NCBI GenBank assembly: GCA_016704145.1
Contig: JADJAS010000007.1
Span: forward strand, 1,984,001-2,048,000
Length of the DNA: 64,000 bases
Reading direction: 5' to 3'
DNA from: Rhodocyclaceae bacterium
GTDB taxonomy: Bacteria; Pseudomonadota; Gammaproteobacteria; Burkholderiales; Rhodocyclaceae
Shown here: in pieces, positions 26,304 to 35,502 of the stretch
How the letters are laid out: each line of letters starts with the position of its first letter
Position numbering within the stretch: the stretch's first letter is position 1
The notes under the pieces: generated by a model
What the model saw: the letters and a program-made list of their open reading frames with translations, nothing else
What the model was told of the DNA's origin: nothing
The model's database searches: none
Program-made: the position numbers and the translations under genes

Positions 26304-27596
26304 ATGAACGCACAACGCATGGCAACGCTGAACGTCGATGGCAAGGCCATCGAGCTTCCCGTCTATTCCGGCAGCATCGGCCCGGACGTCATCGACGTCC
26401 GCTCGCTGTACGGCAAGACCGGCACCTTCACTTTCGATCCGGGTTACATGTCCACGGCATCGTGCAAGTCGTCGATCACCTATATCGACGGCGACAAGGG
26501 CGAACTGCTCTATCGCGGCTACCCGATCGAACAGCTGGCGGAAAAATGCGACTTCCTGGAGGTCTGCTACCTGCTCAAGCACGGCGAGCTGCCGAATCTC
26601 GCCCAGCGCGAGGACTGGAACAAGCGGGTCAAGCGCCACACCATGGTGCACGAGCAGATCACTCGTTTCATGCAGGGCTTCCGCCGCGATTCGCATCCGA
26701 TGGCGGTGCTGGTCGGCCTGGTCGGTGCGCTGTCGGCCTTCTACCATGACTCGCTGGACATCAACAATCCCGAGCACCGCGTGATCGCCGCGGTGCGCCT
26801 GATCGCCAAGATGCCGACCATCGTCGCGATGGCCTACAAGTACTCGATTGGCATGCCGATGCCTTACCCGAAGAACAGCCTCGACTACACGGCCAACTTC
26901 ATGCACATGATGTTCAGCAATCCGTGCGAGGACTACGAGCCGAATCCGGTGCTGGTGCGCGCGCTCGATCGCATCCTGATCCTGCACGCCGACCACGAGC
27001 AGAATGCCTCGACCTCGACGGTGCGCCTGGCCGGCTCGTCCGGCGCCAATCCGTTTGCCTGCATCGCCGCCGGCATTGCCTGCCTGTGGGGGCCGGCCCA
27101 CGGCGGCGCCAACGAGGCGTGTCTGCGGATGCTTGAGGAAATCGGTGACGTCTCGCGCGTGCCGGAATACATCAAGCGCGCCAAGGACAAGAACGACGGC
27201 TTCAAGCTGATGGGCTTTGGTCACCGGGTGTACAAGAATTTCGACCCGCGCGCCAAGCTGATGCGCGAAACCTGCCACGAAGTCCTCAATGAACTCGGCC
27301 TGCACGACGACCGCCTGTTCAAGCTGGCGCTGGAGCTCGAGCGCATCGCCCTCGAGGACGAATACTTCGTCGAGAAGAAGCTTTACCCGAACGTCGACTT
27401 CTATTCCGGCATCGTGCAAAAGGCGCTGGGCATCCCGACCCAGCTGTTCACCGGCATTTTCGCCATGGCCCGCACCATCGGCTGGATTGCCCAGTGGCAC
27501 GAGATGATCGGTGACCCGGAGCAGAAGATCGGCCGTCCGCGCCAGCTGTATGTCGGCGCGGCGAGGCGCGACGTGCCGACCATCGAACGGCGATGA
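26304..27596 (+). CDS. gltA: Citrate synthase (type II)
   Basis: Condenses acetyl-CoA and oxaloacetate. 430 residues, the length of NADH-regulated hexameric enzymes. Catalytic histidines lie in WGPAHGGANEAC and GFGHRVYKNFDPRA, and the catalytic Asp is in the NVDFYSGIV block. The N-terminal DVRSLYGKTGTFTFDPGY strand region is typical of Gram-negative type II enzymes. It follows sdhE by 53 bp and precedes sucA by 67 bp in the same direction. Confidence 0.97.
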   Translation: MNAQRMATLNVDGKAIELPVYSGSIGPDVIDVRSLYGKTGTFTFDPGYMSTASCKSSITYIDGDKGELLYRGYPIEQLAEKCDFLEVCYLLKHGELPNLAQREDWNKRVKRHTMVHEQITRFMQGFRRDSHPMAVLVGLVGALSAFYHDSLDINNPEHRVIAAVRLIAKMPTIVAMAYKYSIGMPMPYPKNSLDYTANFMHMMFSNPCEDYEPNPVLVRALDRILILHADHEQNASTSTVRLAGSSGANPFACIAAGIACLWGPAHGGANEACLRMLEEIGDVSRVPEYIKRAKDKNDGFKLMGFGHRVYKNFDPRAKLMRETCHEVLNELGLHDDRLFKLALELERIALEDEYFVEKKLYPNVDFYSGIVQKALGIPTQLFTGIFAMARTIGWIAQWHEMIGDPEQKIGRPRQLYVGAARRDVPTIERR

Positions 27597-27663
27597 GTCC
27601 GCGGGCAAGGGTGGCCAGCCGCGCTGGCCGCGCTTGGCTCCGACCAGCAGAGGTGACGACAAG

Positions 27664-30505
27664 ATGATGAGACAAACATTGGCGAATTCCTACTTGTTCG
27701 GCGCCAATGCGCCGTTCATCGAGGAACTCTACGAGCGCTATCTGGACAATCCGGCCGCCGTCGAGCCGGCGTGGCGCGATTATTTCGACAAGCTGGGCGC
27801 CCTGCCTGGCGTCGGAAATTCCACGGCGCCCGATGTGCCGCACGCGCCGGTGATCGCGTCCTTCGCCCAGCGGGCCAAGGAAGGCACCCTGGCGGCACCC
27901 GCCCGTGCAGGCAAGCAGAACGCCGAAAAGCAGGTCAGGGTGCTGCAACTGATCAACGCCTATCGTTTTCTGGGCAACCGCTGGGCGCAACTGGATCCCC
28001 TGAAGCGCCAGGAGCGGCCCGCGGTCGCCGAACTCGATCCATCTTACTACGGCTTCACCGAGGCCGACTTGGGGCACGTCTTCCACACCGGCTCGTTCGA
28101 GGCCGTCGGCGAATCGGCGACCCTGCGCGAGATTCTCGAAGCCGTGCGGCAGACCTATTGCGGCTCGGTGGGCACCGAATACATGCATTTGACGGAGGTC
28201 GTGCAGAAGCGCTGGTTGCAGTCGCGGCTGGAAAAGTGCCGCGCCACGCCGGCCCACGGGCCGGAAGACAAGAAGCGTTTCCTTGAGCGCCTGACCGCGG
28301 CCGAGACGCTGGAGCGCTACCTGCACACCCGCTATGTCGGCCAGAAGCGTTTTTCGCTGGAGGGCGGCGAGTCGCTGATCGTCGCCATGGATCAGTTGAT
28401 TCGTACTGGCGGCGCCGGCGGCGTCGAGGAGATGGTGATCGGCATGGCGCATCGCGGCCGGCTCAACGTGCTGGTCAATACGCTGGGCAAGCAGCCGAAG
28501 ATGCTGTTCGAGGAGTTCGAAGGCAAGAAGGCGCAGGAACTGTCGGCCGGCGATGTCAAGTATCACCTCGGCTATTCCTCGGACGTGGCGACGCCCGGGC
28601 GGTCGATGCACCTGACACTGGCGTTCAATCCGTCGCACCTTGAGATCGTCAATCCGGTGGTCTGCGGGTCGGTCTATGCGCGGCAGGTGCGACGCGGCGC
28701 CACGGGCCGGCGCGAGGTGGTGCCGGTGCTGATCCATGGCGACGCCGCCGTGGCCGGCCAGGGTGTGAAACCAGGAGATGCTCAACTTCTCGCAGACGCG
28801 CGGCTATGGCACGGGCGGCACGGTGCACCTGGTGGTGAACAATCAGATCGGTTTCACGACCTCCGACCTGCGCGACTATCGCTCCTCGCTCTACTGCACC
28901 GACATCTTCAAGATGGTCGAGGCACCGATCTTCCACGTCAATGGCGACGACCCGGACGCGGTGGCCTATGTCACGCAGCTGGCGATGGAGTTCCGCCAGG
29001 AGTTCGGCAAGGATGTCGTCATCGACATCGTCTGCTTCCGCAAGCTCGGCCACAACGAGCAGGACGAGCCGATGGTGACGCAGCCCTTGATGTACAAGAA
29101 GGTCAATGCACATCCCGGCACGCGCAAACTTTACGCCGAGAAACTGGCGGCCCAGGGCGTCATCGGCGCCGACGACGGCGAGCGGATGATCAAGGACTAT
29201 CGCACCGCGCTGGACGAGGGCCGGCACCTGATCGACCCGGTGATTTCCCATCACCAGAGCAAGTACGCGGTCGACTGGCAGCCGCACGCCAATGTCCCCT
29301 ATACCGAGAAGTGCGACACCACGGTGCCCGGCAAGGAACTGCTGCGGCTGGTCGAGCGCGTGACGACGATCCCAGACCACTTCACCCTGCATTCGCGCGT
29401 GCAGAAGATCATCGATGATCGTCGACGGATGGGGGCGGGCAAATTGCCGGTCGACTGGGGCATGGGCGAGACCATGGCCTACGCCACCCTGCTGGCGGCG
29501 GGCTACAACGTGCGCATTTCCGGCGAGGACGTCGGCCGCGGCACCTTCTTCCACCGGCATGCTGCCCTGCACGATCAGAAGCGCGAAAAGTGGGACGAGG
29601 GCACCTACTGGCCGCTCCAGCAGATCCAGGAGAAGCAGGGCTGGTTCCACTGTTTCGACTCCGTGCTGTCCGAGGAAGCGGTGCTGGCCTTCGAGTACGG
29701 CTTCGCCACCGCCGCCCCGAACGAACTGGTGATCTGGGAGGCGCAGTTCGGCGATTTCGCCAACGGCGCCCAGGTGGTCATCGACCAGTTCCTCGGCTCC
29801 GGCGAAGCCAAGTGGGGCCGGGGCTGCGGCCTGGTCATGCTGCTGCCGCACGGTTACGAGGGCCAGGGGCCCGAGCACTCGTCGGCGCGGCTCGAACGCT
29901 ACATGCAGTTGTCCGCCGAGTTCAACTGGGAAGTCTGCCAGCCGTCCACCGCCGCGCAGATCTTCCATCTGCTGCGCCGGCAGATGCTGCGCCGGCAGCG
30001 CAAGCCGCTCATCGTCATGACGCCGAAGTCCCTGCTGCGCCACAAGGATGCGACCAGTTCGCTCGACGAGCTGGCCGACGGCACCTTCCAGACGGTGATC
30101 GGCGAGGTCGACGCGCTGAACGCCAAGAAAGTGACGCGCGTCGTCGCCTGCGCCGGCAAGATTTACTATGAACTGCTGGCGGCGCGCCGTGAGCGCCAGC
30201 TGGACAACGTCGTGCTCCTGCGCATCGAGCAGCTCTATCCGCTCGACGACCGTCGCTTGTCGGAGGAACTCAGGAAGTATCCCAACGCCAGGCAGATCGT
30301 CTGGTGCCAGGAGGAGCCGCTCAACCAGGGCGCCTGGTACGCCAAGCACCACACCCTGATGAGTTCCCTTGGCAAGGGGCAGACGCTCGAAGTGGCGGCG
30401 CGGCCGGCCTCGGCGTCGCCGGCGGTCGGCTATGCGGCGAAGCACGTTGTCCAGCAGAAGGAAGTCATCGATGCAGCCCTGGGCGGCGCCGGCCGCACGA
30501 ACTAA
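27664..30505 (+). pseudogene. sucA: 2-oxoglutarate dehydrogenase E1 component, frameshifted by one base
   Basis: Thiamine-dependent E1 of the oxoglutarate dehydrogenase complex. Codons from ATG 27664 (MMRQTLANSYLFGAN, with GAGGTG upstream) encode the N-terminal helical and ThDP domains up to IHGDAAVAGQGV. The frame then shifts: the run AAA at 28768-28770 has one A too many. Removing it gives the continuous family sequence GQGVNQEMLNFSQTRGYGTGG, and the +1 frame continues uninterrupted to 30505 through the transketolase-like C-terminal domains. The reconstructed protein is about 946 residues, the family norm. Both halves are otherwise perfect, so either a sequencing/assembly error in a homopolymer or a very recent mutation is likely. 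sucB and lpdA follow directly. Confidence 0.93.
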
Positions 30506-30520
30506 ACAGAGAGAGAAATC

Positions 30521-31765
30521 ATGATCATCGACGTCAAAGTTCCGCAGCTGTCGGAATCGGTGTCCGAAGCCACGCTGGTGTCCTGGCACCGCCAGGAAGG
30601 CGAAGTCGTCGCGCGCGACGAAAACCTGATCGACATCGAGACCGACAAGGTCGTGCTCGAACTGCCGGCGCCCGATGCCGGCGTGCTGGTGAAGATCATC
30701 AAGGGCAATGGCGAATCGGTGGCCTCGGGCGACGTGATCGCCCAAATCGACACCGCGGCGAAAGTCAGTGGCGGCGCCACGCCGGCGACGAAGGCCGAAA
30801 CGGCCCCGGCGCCCGCCGCCAAGCTCGAAGCCAAGGCCGCCGTGGCCGGACCGGCGGCGCGCAAGCTGATGGAGGAGAAGGGGCTGTCGGCCAGCGAAGT
30901 GAAAGGCAGCGGTCCCGGCGGCCGCATCCTCAAGGAAGATGTCACCGGCACGGCCCGGCCGGTACTCGCGACGGCCGCCGCCAGCGTGGCGCCGCTACTG
31001 ACTTCGGCGCCGCCGCCGTCGCTGCCGCAGCCGGCGGTCATCGATGCCGACGACATCATCGCCGAGCGGCCCGAGCAACGGGTGCCGATGTCCCGCCTGC
31101 GCGCGCGCGTGGCCGAGCGGCTGGTGCAGTCGCAGTCGACCAACGCCATCCTGACCACCTTCAACGAGGTGAACATGGCGCCGGTCATGGACCTGCGCAA
31201 CCGCTACAAGGACAAGTTCGAGAAGGAACACGGCGTCAAGCTGGGCTTCATGAGCTTCTTCGTCAAGGCGGCGGTGCATGCGCTGAAGAAATATCCGGTG
31301 CTCAACGCCTCGGTGGACGGCAATGACATCGTCTATCACGGCTACTTCGACATCGGCATCGCCGTCGGCAGCCCGCGCGGCCTGGTGGTGCCCATCCTGC
31401 GCGACGCCGACCGCTTGTCGCTGGCGCAGATCGAGCAGAAGATCGCCGAATTCGGCGTCAAGGCCAAGGACGGCAAGCTGTCGCTGGAGGAACTCACCGG
31501 CGGTACCTTTTCGATCTCCAACGGCGGCGTGTTTGGCTCGATGCTGTCGACGCCGATCATCAACCCGCCGCAGTCGGCGATCCTCGGCATCCATGCCACC
31601 AAGGACCGACCGGTGGTCGAGAACGGCCAGATCGTCATCCGGCCGATCAACTACCTGGCCATGTCCTACGACCATCGCATCATCGACGGCCGCGAGGCGG
31701 TGCTCGGCCTGGTGGCGATGAAGGAGGCGCTGGAGGATCCGGCGCGCCTGCTGCTCGATCTCTGA
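30521..31765 (+). CDS. sucB: Dihydrolipoyllysine succinyltransferase (E2 of oxoglutarate dehydrogenase)
   Basis: 414 residues. The lipoyl domain (1-76) has the attachment Lys43 in ETDKVVLE. The peripheral-subunit-binding domain (about 109-142) shows GPAARKLMEEKGLSASEV and GPGGRILKEDV. The catalytic domain (185-414) ends with YDHRIIDGREAV, holding the active-site His and Asp. The two flexible linkers each contain a copy of the dispersed repeat: 30761-30786 encodes KVSGGATPA after the lipoyl domain, and an inverted copy at 30979-31005 lies in the linker before the catalytic domain. SD AGAGAGAAA precedes the ATG. Confidence 0.96.
   Translation: MIIDVKVPQLSESVSEATLVSWHRQEGEVVARDENLIDIETDKVVLELPAPDAGVLVKIIKGNGESVASGDVIAQIDTAAKVSGGATPATKAETAPAPAAKLEAKAAVAGPAARKLMEEKGLSASEVKGSGPGGRILKEDVTGTARPVLATAAASVAPLLTSAPPPSLPQPAVIDADDIIAERPEQRVPMSRLRARVAERLVQSQSTNAILTTFNEVNMAPVMDLRNRYKDKFEKEHGVKLGFMSFFVKAAVHALKKYPVLNASVDGNDIVYHGYFDIGIAVGSPRGLVVPILRDADRLSLAQIEQKIAEFGVKAKDGKLSLEELTGGTFSISNGGVFGSMLSTPIINPPQSAILGIHATKDRPVVENGQIVIRPINYLAMSYDHRIIDGREAVLGLVAMKEALEDPARLLLDL
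30761..30786 (+). repeat. Dispersed repeat in sucB, first linker
   Basis: AAAGTCAGTGGCGGCG, then CCACGCCGGC. In frame, encoding KVSGGATPA just after the lipoyl domain. Confidence 0.75.
30979..31005 (-). repeat. Dispersed repeat in sucB, second linker (inverted)
   Basis: Minus strand GAAGTCAGTAGCGGCG, then CCACGCTGGC, close to the first sucB copy. It lies between the binding and catalytic domains. Confidence 0.6.
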
Positions 31766-31775
31766 GGAAACGACC

Positions 31776-33227
31776 ATGGCCAACAAGCAATTCGACGTGC
31801 TGGTGATCGGCGGCGGCCCCGGCGGCTACGTGGCGGCGATTCGCGCCGCGCAACTCGGGCTGAGCACGGCCTGCATCGAGCGCGATAGCTACGCCGATCT
31901 CAAGGGCGAAGTGCGCCTTGGCGGCACCTGCCTCAACGTCGGCTGCATTCCCTCCAAGGCGCTGTTGCAGTCATCCGAGCTCTACGATCAGGCCGGCCAC
32001 TCGTTTGTCATGCATGGTATCGGCCTCGACAGCCTGAAGATCGATATCGGCACCATGATCCGGCGCAAGGACAACATCGTCACTCAGCTGACCGCCGGCA
32101 TCCGCGGGCTGTTCAAGAAGAACAAGGTGACCCTGCTGCCAGGCCATGGCCGCTTCGTCGGCCGCGACGACGACCGGTGGCAGGTCGAGGTCGTCGGCAA
32201 GGACGGCGGCGAGATCGTCGAGGCGAAGAACGTGGTCGTCGCCACCGGCTCGCGGCCGCGCCATCTCGACGGCATCCCGGTCGACAACAAGATCGTCTGT
32301 GACAACGTCGGCGCGCTGTCGCTTGACGCGGTGCCCAAACGATTGGGCGTGATCGGTGCCGGCGTCATCGGCCTGGAACTGGGTTCGGTGTGGAAGCGCC
32401 TTGGCGCCGACGTCACCGTGCTCGAGGCCTTGCCCGATTTCCTGGCTGCGGCCGATGCCGCCGTGGCCAAGGAGGCGTGGAAGACCTTCACCCAGAAGCA
32501 GGGCCTGAAGATCCAGCTCGACGCCAGGATCGGCAAGGTGACGCAAGGCAAGAAGGGCCGGCATACCCAGGTCACCGTCGAATACGAATGCGGCGACGCG
32601 TCGCACGTGCTCGAGTGCGACCGCCTGATCGTCTCTGTCGGCCGCATCGCCAACACCGACGGCCTGGGCGCCGAAAATGTCGACCTGGCGCTCGACGAGC
32701 GCGGCCGGGTGACGGTGGACGCTCATTGCCAGACCAACCAGCCCGGCATCTGGGCGGTGGGCGACGTCGTGCGCGGTGCCATGCTGGCGCACAAGGGCAT
32801 GGAAGAAGGCGTGATGGTCGCCGAGCGCATCGCCGGCCAGGCCGGCCACGTGAACTACGAGGCGATTCCCTGGGTCATCTACACCCACCCCGAAATCGCC
32901 TGGGTGGGCAAGACCGAGGCGCAGTTGCGCGCCGCCGGCATCGACTTCCGCGTCGGCCAGATTCCCTTCGCCGCCAACGGCCGCGCGCTGGGCCAGGGTG
33001 ACACCACCGGTTTCGTCCGCATGTACGCCGACACCGCCACCGACCGCGTGCTTGGCGTCCACGTGATCGGCAACAATGCCTCGGAGCTGATCGCCGAGGC
33101 GGTGGTCGCCATGGAATTCGGCGCCGCCAGCGAGGACATCGCGCGCATTTGTCACGCCCATCCGACGCTTTCGGAAGTCATGCATGAAGCGGCCCTCGCC
33201 GTGGACAAGCGGCCGCTGCATTTCTGA
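31776..33227 (+). CDS. lpdA: Dihydrolipoyl dehydrogenase (E3)
   Basis: FAD-dependent disulfide oxidoreductase that reoxidises lipoyl groups of E2. 483 residues. FAD motif VIGGGPGGYVAAIRAAQLG is at the N-terminus, the redox disulfide is in GGTCLNVGCIPSK, the NAD motif is GAGVIGLELGSV, the second FAD motif is WAVGDVVRGAMLAHKG, and the C-terminal catalytic His-Glu pair is in HAHPTLSEVMHEA. It starts 10 bp after sucB and is the last gene of the rightward TCA operon; a strong terminator follows. Confidence 0.96.
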   Translation: MANKQFDVLVIGGGPGGYVAAIRAAQLGLSTACIERDSYADLKGEVRLGGTCLNVGCIPSKALLQSSELYDQAGHSFVMHGIGLDSLKIDIGTMIRRKDNIVTQLTAGIRGLFKKNKVTLLPGHGRFVGRDDDRWQVEVVGKDGGEIVEAKNVVVATGSRPRHLDGIPVDNKIVCDNVGALSLDAVPKRLGVIGAGVIGLELGSVWKRLGADVTVLEALPDFLAAADAAVAKEAWKTFTQKQGLKIQLDARIGKVTQGKKGRHTQVTVEYECGDASHVLECDRLIVSVGRIANTDGLGAENVDLALDERGRVTVDAHCQTNQPGIWAVGDVVRGAMLAHKGMEEGVMVAERIAGQAGHVNYEAIPWVIYTHPEIAWVGKTEAQLRAAGIDFRVGQIPFAANGRALGQGDTTGFVRMYADTATDRVLGVHVIGNNASELIAEAVVAMEFGAASEDIARICHAHPTLSEVMHEAALAVDKRPLHF

Positions 33228-33255
33228 ACCCACGCGGGTAAGCAGGTAACATGGC

Positions 33256-33290
33256 GGCCACGGGGGCGTCCTCCGTGGCCACTTTTTTTC
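33256..33290 (+). terminator. Rho-independent terminator after lpdA
   Basis: GGCCACGG (33256-33263) pairs with CCGTGGCC (33273-33280) around a 9-base loop, followed by TTTTTTT at 33283-33289. It closes the long TCA operon. The next ATG (33292) lies directly after the T-run. Confidence 0.9.
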
Positions 33291-33291
33291 G

Positions 33292-34425
33292 ATGCCACAC
33301 ACTATCCTCAAGGTCCCCAAGGACGGCATGATCGAAGGCTTCAATGCCGCGATGAACGCGCGCGGCATCGTCGCCGATCCCGCCCAGCTGATGGCCGCCA
33401 TGCGCCTCCAGCAGTTCTACGACGAACTGATCGCCTTCAAGGCGGCGCGGCGCACCAAGTTGCGCAAGATGCTGGCGCGGCCGCGGTTGCCGCGCGGCGT
33501 CTGGTTCTGGGGAGGGGTCGGGCGGGGCAAGAGCTTCCTGATGGACTGCTTCTTCGAGGCGGTGCCCTACCGGCGCAAGCGGCGCGTGCACTTCCACGCC
33601 TTCATGCGCGAGATCCACGCGCGCTTGCAGGCCTCGAAGCATGAAGCCGACCCGCTGGCCGGCGTCGCGGCCCAAGTCGCCAAGGAAACCCGGCTGATGT
33701 GCTTCGACGAGTTTCATGTCTCGGATATCGCCGACGCCATGATCCTCGGCCGGTTGATGCAGGCGATGTTCGAGGCCGGCGTGCTGTTCTGCATCACCTC
33801 CAATTATCCACCCGACGGCCTCTATCCCAACGGCCTGCAACGCGACCGGCTGCTGCCGACCATTGCCCTGCTCAACGAGCGTCTCGATGTCATCCGCATC
33901 GATGCCGGCATCGATTACCGCCTGCGGGCGCTGGAGCAGGCCGATATCTACCGTGTGCCGGCCGACGCGGCCGCCGAGGCGCAGATGATGACGACCTTCA
34001 GCCGTATCGCCAGCGGCGGCGGCCACGTGCGGCCGCTCGTGGTCGCCGGTCGCGATCTGCCGGTCATTCATCGCGCGCCCGGCGTGGTCTGGTTCGACTT
34101 CGCCACGCTCTGCGGCGGACCGCGCTCGCAGAACGACTACCTCGAGATCGCGCACAATTTTCACACCGTGTTTCTCTCCGACGTGCCGCGCATGAGCCGC
34201 GAGCGTGCGTCCGAGGCGCGCCGTTTCACCTGGCTGGTCGATGTCTTCTACGATCATCGCGTCAAGCTGGTGGCGACCGCCGAGTGCCTGGCGGAGGCGC
34301 TCTACACCGAGGGCACGCAGGCCGTCGAGTTCCAGCGCACCGTTTCGCGACTGATCGAAATGCGCTCCCACGAGTATCTCGCCAGTGGCCACCGCCGGTT
34401 CGAGACGCACACCGCGCCAGCGTGA
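33292..34425 (+). CDS. zapE: Cell division protein ZapE (AFG1-like ATPase)
   Basis: AAA-type ATPase that acts on the Z-ring during constriction. 377 residues from ATG 33292. The Walker A is GGVGRGKSFLMD and Walker B LMCFDEFHVSDIADAM. The downstream blocks CITSNYPPDGLYPNGLQRDRLLP and RFTWLVDVFYDHRVKL are characteristic of the family. ATG 33292 directly abuts the upstream terminator and lacks a ribosome-binding site. ATG 33328 (MIEGFNAAM) has AAGGA 4 bp upstream and is a plausible true start, giving 365 residues. Confidence 0.88.
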   Translation: MPHTILKVPKDGMIEGFNAAMNARGIVADPAQLMAAMRLQQFYDELIAFKAARRTKLRKMLARPRLPRGVWFWGGVGRGKSFLMDCFFEAVPYRRKRRVHFHAFMREIHARLQASKHEADPLAGVAAQVAKETRLMCFDEFHVSDIADAMILGRLMQAMFEAGVLFCITSNYPPDGLYPNGLQRDRLLPTIALLNERLDVIRIDAGIDYRLRALEQADIYRVPADAAAEAQMMTTFSRIASGGGHVRPLVVAGRDLPVIHRAPGVVWFDFATLCGGPRSQNDYLEIAHNFHTVFLSDVPRMSRERASEARRFTWLVDVFYDHRVKLVATAECLAEALYTEGTQAVEFQRTVSRLIEMRSHEYLASGHRRFETHTAPA

Positions 34426-34517
34426 TTGTCATGCACCCGGCGGCGCTTGCAAGATGCCGCCGGCAGTCGGTTAGAATCGACGCGACCCCGGCCTGTTGCC
34501 GACCCAGGAGTGCCCGC

Positions 34518-35003
34518 ATGTTGCAGCCCGGCCAACCCGCGCCGCTGTTCTCGCTGCCCGACGCCGACATGGAGATGTTTGATCTCCGCTCGCTGCATGG
34601 CAAGCGAAGCGCCGTGGTGTTCTTCTATCCGAAGGACGGCACGCCTTACTGCACGCAGGAAGCCATCGAGTTCTCGGATCACGAGGAAGAGTTCAACCGC
34701 CAGGGCTGCGTCATCCTCGGCATCTCGCGCGACGACTGCCTGGCCCATGCCGAGTTCCGCGACCGGAACGGCCTGTCGATTCGCCTGCTGTCAGACGTCG
34801 ATGGCAAGGTCGGTCACCAGTACGGCGTCTATCACTATCGCGAGAAGGACGGCCACCGCAAGCTGTTTGTCCAGCGCTCGACGTTCATCATCGATCGCCA
34901 GGGCGTCGTCCGCCACGCGCTCTACGAAGTGGCCGCCAAGGGACATGCCGCCGAGGTCTATCAACTGGTCAAGCAGATCAACGGAAAGAAGGCCTCATCA
35001 TGA
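34518..35003 (+). CDS. Peroxiredoxin (BCP/AhpC-TSA family)
   Basis: 161 residues, thioredoxin fold. The peroxidatic cysteine is in PKDGTPYCTQEAIEF (about Cys46), matching the TxxC motif of thiol peroxidases. BCP-type enzymes usually carry a resolving Cys five residues later; here that position is Ile, so another Cys (in RQGCVILG or DDCLAH) or an external thiol must resolve the intermediate. It reduces H2O2 or organic peroxides. CAGGAG lies 8 bp before ATG 34518. The stop overlaps slyD's start (ATGA). Confidence 0.87.
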   Translation: MLQPGQPAPLFSLPDADMEMFDLRSLHGKRSAVVFFYPKDGTPYCTQEAIEFSDHEEEFNRQGCVILGISRDDCLAHAEFRDRNGLSIRLLSDVDGKVGHQYGVYHYREKDGHRKLFVQRSTFIIDRQGVVRHALYEVAAKGHAAEVYQLVKQINGKKASS

Positions 35004-35485
35004 AGATCGCCAGGAACACCGTCGTCACCCTCGACTACCGCGTCACCGACAGCGACGGCAATACCGTCGATGAAGGCGAGCAGCCCATCGTCTACCTGCA
35101 CGGCGGTTATGACGGCATCTTCCCGCGCATCGAAGAGGCTCTGCAGGGCAAGGCCATCGGCGCCGTGCTGGAGCTCAAACTGCAACCGGAGGATGCCTTC
35201 GGCGACTACGACGCCGAGCTTGTCGTCGTCGAGCCGCGCTCGCTGTTTCCCGACAACATCGAAGTCGGCATGCAGTTCGAGCGCGCCGGCGAGGATGGCG
35301 ACGTCGACGGCGAGCTGTACACCATCACCGATATCGCGGAAGACAAGGTGGTGGTCGACGGCAACCATCCGCTGGCCGGCATGGCGCTGGTCTTCTCGTG
35401 CACCGTCGCCGGGGTGCGGCAGGCAACCGCCGAGGAAATCGGCCACGGCCACATCCATGGGCCGGGGGCGCACCACCACCACTGA
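35000..35485 (+). CDS. slyD: FKBP-type peptidyl-prolyl isomerase SlyD-like
   Basis: 161 residues: an FKBP domain interrupted by an insert-in-flap chaperone domain (LKLQPEDAFGDYDAELV through MAL), then a histidine-rich metal-binding tail GHGHIHGPGAHHHH. SlyD is a cytosolic prolyl isomerase/chaperone that binds nickel. ATG 35000 overlaps the preceding peroxiredoxin stop. The final codons (GAHHHH and the TGA stop) fall inside a copy of the dispersed repeat (35464-35489), so the repeat shaped the tail and supplied the stop codon. Confidence 0.9.
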   Translation: MKIARNTVVTLDYRVTDSDGNTVDEGEQPIVYLHGGYDGIFPRIEEALQGKAIGAVLELKLQPEDAFGDYDAELVVVEPRSLFPDNIEVGMQFERAGEDGDVDGELYTITDIAEDKVVVDGNHPLAGMALVFSCTVAGVRQATAEEIGHGHIHGPGAHHHH

Positions 35486-35489
35486 CTTT
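35464..35489 (-). repeat. Dispersed repeat at the slyD 3' end
   Basis: Minus strand AAAGTCAGTGGTGGTGG, then TGCGCCCCC. It supplies slyD's last codons and TGA. Confidence 0.6.
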
Positions 35490-35502
35490 GCTCGGGGCTG
35501 CT

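Noticed and set aside
28649..30745. A 698-codon open frame antisense to sucA
   Set aside because: High-GC codon usage opens long antisense frames. The composition is not protein-like and sucA on the other strand is clearly conserved.
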